A model generated the notes under the pieces. The model did no database searches. It was not told where the DNA came from and saw nothing but the letters and a program-made list of their open reading frames with translations. Positions 57,321-64,000 of a stretch of DNA of 64,000 nucleotides are shown in pieces (positions within the stretch are counted from its first letter, which is position 1; each line of letters starts with the position of its first letter). Source of the DNA: Rallus limicola (taxonomy: Eukaryota > Chordata > Aves > Gruiformes > Rallidae); contig JAKCOZ010000060.1 of assembly GCA_022605955.1 (NCBI GenBank), positions 7,501 to 71,500 of the forward strand, in the 5' to 3' direction. The translations under genes and the position numbers were made by a program.

Positions 57321-60300
57321 CTATCAGTATGAAAATGTATGAGGAAATCTGAACTTTGGAAGTGCAAATAAACACATTTAACACATTATAAACCACCTAT
57401 TCTACCAATGACTCCTGGGTCTTTCTTTTTTTCTGTTTTTCCTTTGCTAGCCTCTCTCCTAAATAATAAAGCTGGTTCATTAATTTGTGTTTAAACTAAA
57501 AACAGGGGAGTGTTTTTTTTTTTCCTTTTGGATAGCCTTGTTTTAGAGGTAAGGGAGAAAGTGTGCAGTGTTTTGTTAGCATGTCTAAATCGGTCATTTA
57601 ATAAGATTTTGCTCCTCTGCAGCTCCTGTTTACTTCCCTTCTCTTGGCTGAAAGATGAATTCAATCCAGTGCTTGAGGTAGCTGAGGACACGATGACAAT
57701 AAAGGCGGTAGGTGTCCTACCTAAAGGTAATTTAGGTAATTGCGTTCTGCAAAAGTAAAATTCACCCTGTAGTTCCAACTAAAAATATTTACTTTACCTC
57801 CTAGAAACTGCTGTGTCAATGGTTGCTTATAAGCACCAACGTTTCACCGTGTGCGTGTATCTGCATATATGTAGAGACTACGTAAAGGAAAAGAAGGGAG
57901 TTTTGCACTGGATAGCAGAGCACTAAGGAAATGGAGGGAAAATAAATCCATGAGCTTATATTACGACTGAAAAGCATTTGTGACACAGAAGATTTAACAC
58001 AGTGGTTCTTTCTCAGCTTGCTTCCCTGTCCTCCCTGGGTTACTATGTTTGTTTCCTTATCTCCCTCTTTATTGTTTAATCTGCGTTGGTTGCATCTCCT
58101 CCATGTGCTGTTTTCCACACTGTATAAGCCTGCATCCTTACAGCAAACAACGCTGTACTCCTGCCCCTGGACCGCATCGCAGGACTGGACATGGCAAACC
58201 ACAGCACTTGCATTTCATCACCCTTTAACGCATTCACCTCCCACGAAAATGTACTAAAAAGCTTTGCAAGAACAATAGAACAAGTGTGGATTTCGTAGCC
58301 AAGCAACTAAATAACAAGAAGAAATAAAAAAAAAAAAAAAAGACAAAAAAGTGTTTAAGTCGCCCCAAATTTAGAATGATGTCTCTGGTTTACTCCAGAT
58401 TTCCCCTCAGAACACAATGTTTTGGTAAAGATGGACCAAATAAGCTTTGAAGAGACTGCTTCTCTGTGTGGCAATTTAGATCTCCAGAGTTAGAAAGCAA
58501 GCTTGTAATGGAAAATGTAGTTAACTATAATGACTAAAGAGCTTGAAATAAACTAGTGGATGGCTTCAGACTGAGGATTTACAAGTGAAAACCAGTCAAA
58601 TTTGATTTCTCTACCCGAATTTGCAAAGGCTGTACCTGCTACTTCTGATTTTTATACCAGATCCTAGGCTGTTAGGATCATTATTTGTTTTCATTCCCAG
58701 TGAGCTTTTCTTTTAGCAAGCCACTACAAAAAAAAAAAACCTCAAAACTTTTACTGAGTAGATCTAACTGCTAATCACTTACTCAGAGCTGAAAGCAGCA
58801 ACCCGTTATGAATCATTCTGTGGGTATTAATAGACAATGAGTTCTTTCACATCTTCTGGTTTAATTCTTTCTCTCTAGATAATATCGCTTATTTCAATTA
58901 CAGTGTTTATCTTCTGAAGACAACTAACCCTCCCTCTAATTGCATAATTCCTAGAAACACCTTGCTGGTTTTTTCCTTCATACTTTACAGCTCTATATGA
59001 AAAGCAGCATCCTTGAATCTTTGCTACCTTGTGGGCCACAGCATGTAGAAGGAGAATGTGGCCCTGATTGTAATTTGGTTACTGCATCAAACTGGCCTGT
59101 GACACATAGGCCAGACCCATTTTAACTCCTCCACAGTGCTCAGGCTGCTGCATTGTATTTCCTATGGGCAGATGCTCAGTTGCAGGCCTGGAGTAGCAAA
59201 CTCCAGCTGAAGCATAGAGATTTCTGAAATGGGGCAGTTTACCATCCCACCATGGTGTGGTGGGTCAGTAGTGGAAAGCAAATTTGAGGATTCGGCCTGA
59301 AGACAGAAGTTGAAGCTGGAGAATGAGATTCAAGTCAGCCATAGCATGAGGACAGACCTACTTTCAACCAGCGAGTCTGCAGACACTGAGATCAGTGATG
59401 TGCTGCTTTCCCAACCCTCCATTATCTTCACACGTAGCTTCTGGGAACAAATTAGAACTCTTTCTTTTGATTGGTTGATTTTAATTTTTATTTTTTATAT
59501 TTTTTAAATGTGTAGCAAACACTGGAACCTGCCCATTTTCATTACTTCCTTCTTAAAGAGAAGATGTTCACTAGTCCTCACGGAAAGCAACCCGCTGTCA
59601 TTGCCTTAGAGAAGCATGAATTGCATTGAGGTTCTTCCTGGACTTCCCTTCTTACATCAAGAGGAGCACTGCTGAGCAGAGCCAAAAGCACAGCTCTGCC
59701 CCAGGGAGAATTTTGCTTGGGAAATTTGGGGGAAAGGAGTGATTGCTACTGCTTGCCAGCAACAGAAGGACATTCATCAGCTTATTTGCCTTCAAATCCA
59801 AAGTTTTGCAGAAAACATCAAATATTGTATCAGATATTCATCATTATAATGAACAAGAAAAAAGAAAAGGCCCTTTTTGTTTAGATAGCTGATAATTGTT
59901 TAATTTTTTTCTTTCCTTCAGGAACAAACATCTCCCTCCTACTCCTTTTCTAGGGCTTGCCTGATTTCCTGGTGAATTTCCAGTTTTTACTGCTTTGCTA
60001 GCCAGATCTCATCCAAAAGGTGCTCTTGTTAGAGCCCGAGTTCACTCAGAGTTACTATAAATGTAAGCCTCAATTAGAAAAAAAACAGCATCTTGTGCCT
60101 TTATAAGGTGTTTGTTTCCCAAGACACTGATTTACCTTCTTTCACATCATTTTTCTGTAACTTCACGTGCACCTACTGTACTCACAGATTATTTGCTTAA
60201 ATGTTAGATTTACAATACATTAGAAGAAGAATCACATTGCAAACACAATTAGCAAAAGCAACTAGTTGGGAGAGGCAGGGGGTTTCAGCCTGGCCCTGCC

Positions 60301-61940
60301 CCTCTGAAAATACTGCAGCTGGTTGAGTTACATAAATTAGTAAAGTAAAAATAAGAGATCAGAGAGCAGAAAAGGTGAAATCTGGTGGAGCATGGATAGA
60401 TATTGATTTTAAAAGAGCTCTTACTCCACAGTTACTAACCTCTTATTTGTCTTCTCTCTCTTCCTGAAGTGTATTTACTGCTATGCATGGTCTTTCCTCA
60501 AGCATCACAGAGAAGCAATACACATCTGGCTGAGATAATAAAGGATATGAGAGTAATAAAAAGGTCTTGTCTAAAGAGAAATTAGTGTGCTTGAAAATAC
60601 AGGGTCAAATTCCCCTATTAATTTCAGCAGTGAAGCTTTATTGAAAGTCAGTGGGGATATAGTAACAAAACAGAAGGAAATGTGCCCTTAAAAGCTGGCT
60701 GTGGTCTGTGTGGTGTATAACCAGGGGACCTGCTTCTCTTCCAAACCAAATCACTTCTTTTCTAAAGTGAAGCAAATTGTTGAGACCCGTACCGCTACAG
60801 CAGCCTGTAATAATGCAGCACAAATCGGCACCCCCAAAACTCTTTTCTACACCATGAAAGCACGTATGTAAATCATAGTGAGACACCCAACTTAGATAGA
60901 ACAATATGGTAAGATCAAATTAAACTACTGGCATCCTTTCTCTCTGAGTGCAAGAACATCCTGTTCAGAAAAAGGCTCGTGAACGCTCAAGACAGAAAAA
61001 TTTAGAATAATGTGGAATGGAACAACTGCCTTTCCAAGCATTTACGCTGAAGAATGATGTTTCAGACCTTTCACATTTTTGCAATGCACTATAATGGTTT
61101 TGAGTATAATAAAACAATAGAGATTAATATTAATATATTTAAATTAAGGCAATAGATACAAGTTTTCACCATGTATGTAAAGATCTATATGGCACATGAC
61201 AAAATAAAGTGTCATAAATAAGTGAATTTATAATTAAAATGCATTTATTTAAATATGGCAGCATGGTGATATATTTTGTATATCTGCAGTCCAAGGAAGG
61301 CTGTGAGTGGAGTTGCCATGAGGAAAAGCCTTCAGGGGAAAACCACTAAAATAATAGAAGTATCTACCTCTTATGCAGAGCAAACAGAAAGAAGGAAAAT
61401 AATTTGCAGGGGCTCTTGAAAAACGCCATCACCTGTGTTAGGTAACTAGATACAAGCACACATTACCTAATTTCTGCTTATCTGGTGCCTTGCAGCTATA
61501 GCATCCCTGCTGAAAAAAAGTTAGCATCCTGCCCTGACTAGTAAACAATCTGAAAAAGAAACAAACATGATCTATCATTGTGTTTTGTTCTGCTTAATTC
61601 AGCCACAATTCTGCTCCACATTTGTGGCTGAACATACTCCTGCTAGGACAACAGCTACTTTCACTGACCCAGGGACAACAGCAGCAGCAGTGACTTGGCC
61701 AGGTTGGCTCCGGTTATGGACCAGGTACCCCTGGCCAAGCAGCTGCCATACTCACATCCACCTTCCCTCATCAACTCAGGACCGGACAGAAACATTATTT
61801 TCTGTCATGGATTCTTGGAGGTACAGCTCTCCATCCTGATAATGGCATTTTGGAGACTTTTCCTGGATGTTTTGCACTCAGAAAATTCCTCTGTGCCTTT
61901 GGGATATTTTGCATGCGCTCAGGGGTGTATGGAGGGGTTG
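57321..61940. other. unique non-coding sequence, no gene seen
   Basis: About 4.6 kb of unique sequence with short A/T runs (57512-57522, 58326-58342). A plus-strand stretch at 57624-57706, bounded by CTGCAG and GCGGTAGGTG, looks superficially exon-like but has no recognised product. The segment at 61600-61840 is more GC-balanced, with a 90-codon frame of unknown nature. Confidence 0.5.
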
Positions 61941-62096
61941 TGGGTTTTTTCTGTGGTGTGTGGGGTGTTTTTTTTGGTGGGTTGGTTTTTGTTTTTGTTG
62001 TTTTTTTTTTTAATTATTATTAAAAAACCCAACTGACAAGCAAAACAACCAAACAAAAAAAAAACCCAACTCAAACCAACCAAAAAAACCCAACAA
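61941..62096. repeat. G/T-rich to A/C-rich inverted low-complexity segment
   Basis: The plus strand is G/T-rich at 61941-62011 (words GTTTTTTTTGG, GGGTTGG, TTTTTGTTTTTG), crosses a TAATTATTATT centre, then becomes A/C-rich at 62022-62096 (AAAAAACCCAAC, CAAAACAACC, CCAACCAAAAAAACCC). The halves are imperfect reverse complements and could fold into a long mismatched hairpin. Confidence 0.75.
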
Positions 62097-64000
62097 AAAC
62101 TGCCTGATTGTCTAAGCTACTTCATAAGAAATGAACAAATGCTACGTTTCCCAAATTAGATGTGGGCACCAGAATACCCGTGAGCTTTTGTAAGCAGAAA
62201 ACATACAGCTCAGACTTACCATTGCTTCCTTTAGAAAAGAAATACAACATAAACAGAAAATGAATTACTGAAATGTTTTCTCTTCAACAAATGAGAAAGC
62301 CCACCCTGAAACCTTTTAAAATTAAAAGCATTCTCTATGATGAAATTATAACAGAGTTAACAAAAATATACAGTAAGTTCATGTTTCATTATTGTGGTAA
62401 AGGATGTACAGACATCCTGTCAGAGTCAGCAAGACTCAGAATTAAGGGTATATGAAGGTACAATATGTGAAACAGGCACCAAGTCATTAAAACATAGGAA
62501 GCAGAGGATAAAAAGGAGCATACTTTCCATTCTTAGACAAGCATCAGTTATAAATAACTACTCTCCAAACATAAATGTTTCTGAATCAAAGAAAAAAGAA
62601 AAAAAAAAAGGAAAGGAAAAAAAAAAAAAAGAAAAGCAAAGGTCTAACTGCCATGTAAACTCATTTTAAATGTCATGTCTTATTAGAACCCAATAAGTGG
62701 AATGTCTGTTTTCCCCCTTTGGTTGAGCCATCAAATTTGTCAAAATTTTATGATAATTCATTCCATCATTCCTCAGACATTTAAATGACAGACAGTCCTT
62801 GGGAAAAAAAAAATAAAAAAAAAATCCCTGTAATCCTACTCTTCATGTTAAACTGCCTCTAGAGAGGTTTTTAAAATATACCACATCATGATAGGAGCAG
62901 AGCCCTAAACTTCTCAATTCCACTTATGATTTGCTGCCTTTTTGGAAAATGACAATAAATTGGCTCTCTACTATTCTTGACCTCTTGACTTCTGAACCAT
63001 GGCTGTCCATGCCTTAACTTTGCTTGTTTAAGTCAGCAGCTATCGTATCACTCTGATCCTCTCCCAGAGGGTCTGGAGATTTAACTCTCCTGAACGGTTA
63101 AGCTCCCCCTCTAGTGTTCACTGCTCATCACATTATTCCTCCAAGAAGAAGGGAAGAGACATGTCACTTTATAACTTCTCACAGAGACGGTTTCTACTCA
63201 TTTACAGCTTAAGAGTGTAATGGCAGCGGCTGAGAAGATTAAAAGGTAAACAGAGCCCTTAAAATGTGCTGCTGTTTGGCTTGTCTCAGCTAAGTTTGTA
63301 AGAACAAACAGGAAATAACAACGAAGATTCTGATTTGAAATTAGTGCAGAACAGTGCCTGATCTTTCAAAAAAAAAAAAAGAATTAAAAAAATCTAGTGG
63401 CACGCAGTGGATCTGAAACAGTGTTTAAAAGGCAAAACGACAGTATAGCATTATCCCTGGGAAAGCATCAACTGCACATGGGTAAGTTAATAACTGAAAC
63501 CAAGGCACAAGAATTCTTCATTTAAGTGCTGATTACTAATCAAGCCGGGGTAGGGGGTTCTCACGTATCTCTTTCCTTACTAAGTCTTGCTAGTGACCTG
63601 CAAAAGACATCCTTTATTGCTTGAGGGTCAGTATATTCAGATATATGCATGCTCATCGATGATTTGGATTTTCTTTAATGAAATGAAATCTAAATGAAAA
63701 TCAGTTAGTCATAATAATCAAAATCTGGAAGCCCGAAAGGTTAAAAGTTCAGTCTCTTTGTTAAATGCAGCTTTGTACCCTCAGCTAGACACAACCCAGA
63801 ATTTATTGTACTGTGGAAACACGGGAAAAATAAACCCTGGAACTTCAGATGAGGGTACATCAGCATGTCATCTGCAAATCTGAATTGATTTTATGTTTAA
63901 ATGCACGGTGCCTGAGTTAAACAGATGAATGTAAAAGCAGCCTTCCCCTCCAAGCCCCCCCCACCCCGTAAATTCCAAACATTAAAAAAAAACACCCCAC
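62097..64000. other. unique non-coding sequence, no gene seen
   Basis: Contains a 49-nt all-purine A-rich tract at 62588-62636 and A runs at 62802-62823 and 63368-63380. No transposon, exon or RNA gene recognised to the window end. Confidence 0.55.
62588..62636 (+). repeat. A-rich homopurine tract
   Basis: Forty-nine nt of A and G only. It yields a spurious Lys-rich frame end at about 62590-62640. Confidence 0.85.

Noticed and set aside
57624..57716. Exon-like segment between CTGCAG and GCGGTAGGTG
   Set aside because: The splice-like ends are weak and common. The translation matches nothing I recognise and the opposite strand is equally open.
63210..63260. ATG GCA GCG GCT GAG AAG ATT followed by AAAAGGTAAAC, resembling a tiny first exon with a donor site
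   Set aside because: Only about nine codons, with no promoter, CpG island or downstream exon visible.
1..64000. CRISPR array, operons, phage or other microbial systems
   Set aside because: No regularly spaced repeats with unique spacers and no dense gene arrangement. CR1 and LTR content show vertebrate nuclear DNA.

Overview
This 64 kb window is vertebrate nuclear DNA and almost certainly from a bird. The evidence is nine dispersed copies of the avian/reptilian LINE Chicken Repeat 1 (CR1). Most end in the diagnostic 3' ATTCTRTG-type octamers, and several still decode as CR1 reverse transcriptase. There is also one solo LTR of a widespread avian endogenous retrovirus type. The species cannot be named from this sequence. 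The DNA is AT-rich with scattered simple repeats. I find no convincing protein-coding gene, tRNA, rRNA, CRISPR array or prokaryotic feature. It reads as an intergenic gene desert or the inside of a very large intron.

Layout. Kilobases 0-10 hold a long (about 2.06 kb) degenerate CR1 on the minus strand (1865-3930), a short CR1 (5297-5675) and otherwise unique sequence. At 10.28-11.64 kb there is a clear nested insertion: a solo LTR with TG...CA ends and a perfect 5-bp target duplication (AAAGT), itself interrupted by a plus-strand CR1 with its own 12-14 bp target duplication. At 12.9-13.4 kb there is a weak, unrecognised, possibly decayed coding-like stretch. Kilobases 14-36 are mostly unique, with CR1 copies at 14.5, 26.5, 26.9 and 29.05 kb, a G-quadruplex motif plus hairpin at 19.2 kb, and several stretches with the texture of conserved non-coding elements (17.7-18.06, 31.0-31.25, 31.9-32.3 and 35.7-36.0 kb).

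Kilobases 36-43.3 hold two more CR1s (36.04 and 41.4 kb), an AT-rich palindrome cluster (38.16-38.41 kb), and a pyrimidine-biased zone. That zone contains a 164-nt all-pyrimidine (TCTCC)n array (42.5 kb) and a CTTTTT hexamer array of about 327 bp (42.97-43.30 kb). The long low-complexity open frames there (poly Phe/Ser/Leu, Lys/Arg) are artefacts of those arrays. Kilobases 43-64 are free of recognisable transposons. They are mostly unique, with (AC)n, (TG)n, (TC)n and (ATT)n microsatellites, more candidate conserved segments (44.47-44.77, 47.46-48.12, 48.6-49.1 and 57.0-57.3 kb), the longest non-repeat ATG frame (56355-56786, 143 codons, within chance expectation) and a G/T-rich to A/C-rich inverted segment near 62 kb.

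No genes work together here. The nine CR1 copies cover roughly 5.6 kb, close to 9% of the window. The best-supported observation is the LTR/CR1 nest. The most unusual structures are the polypyrimidine arrays and the palindrome cluster. I do not see evidence for a new biological system.
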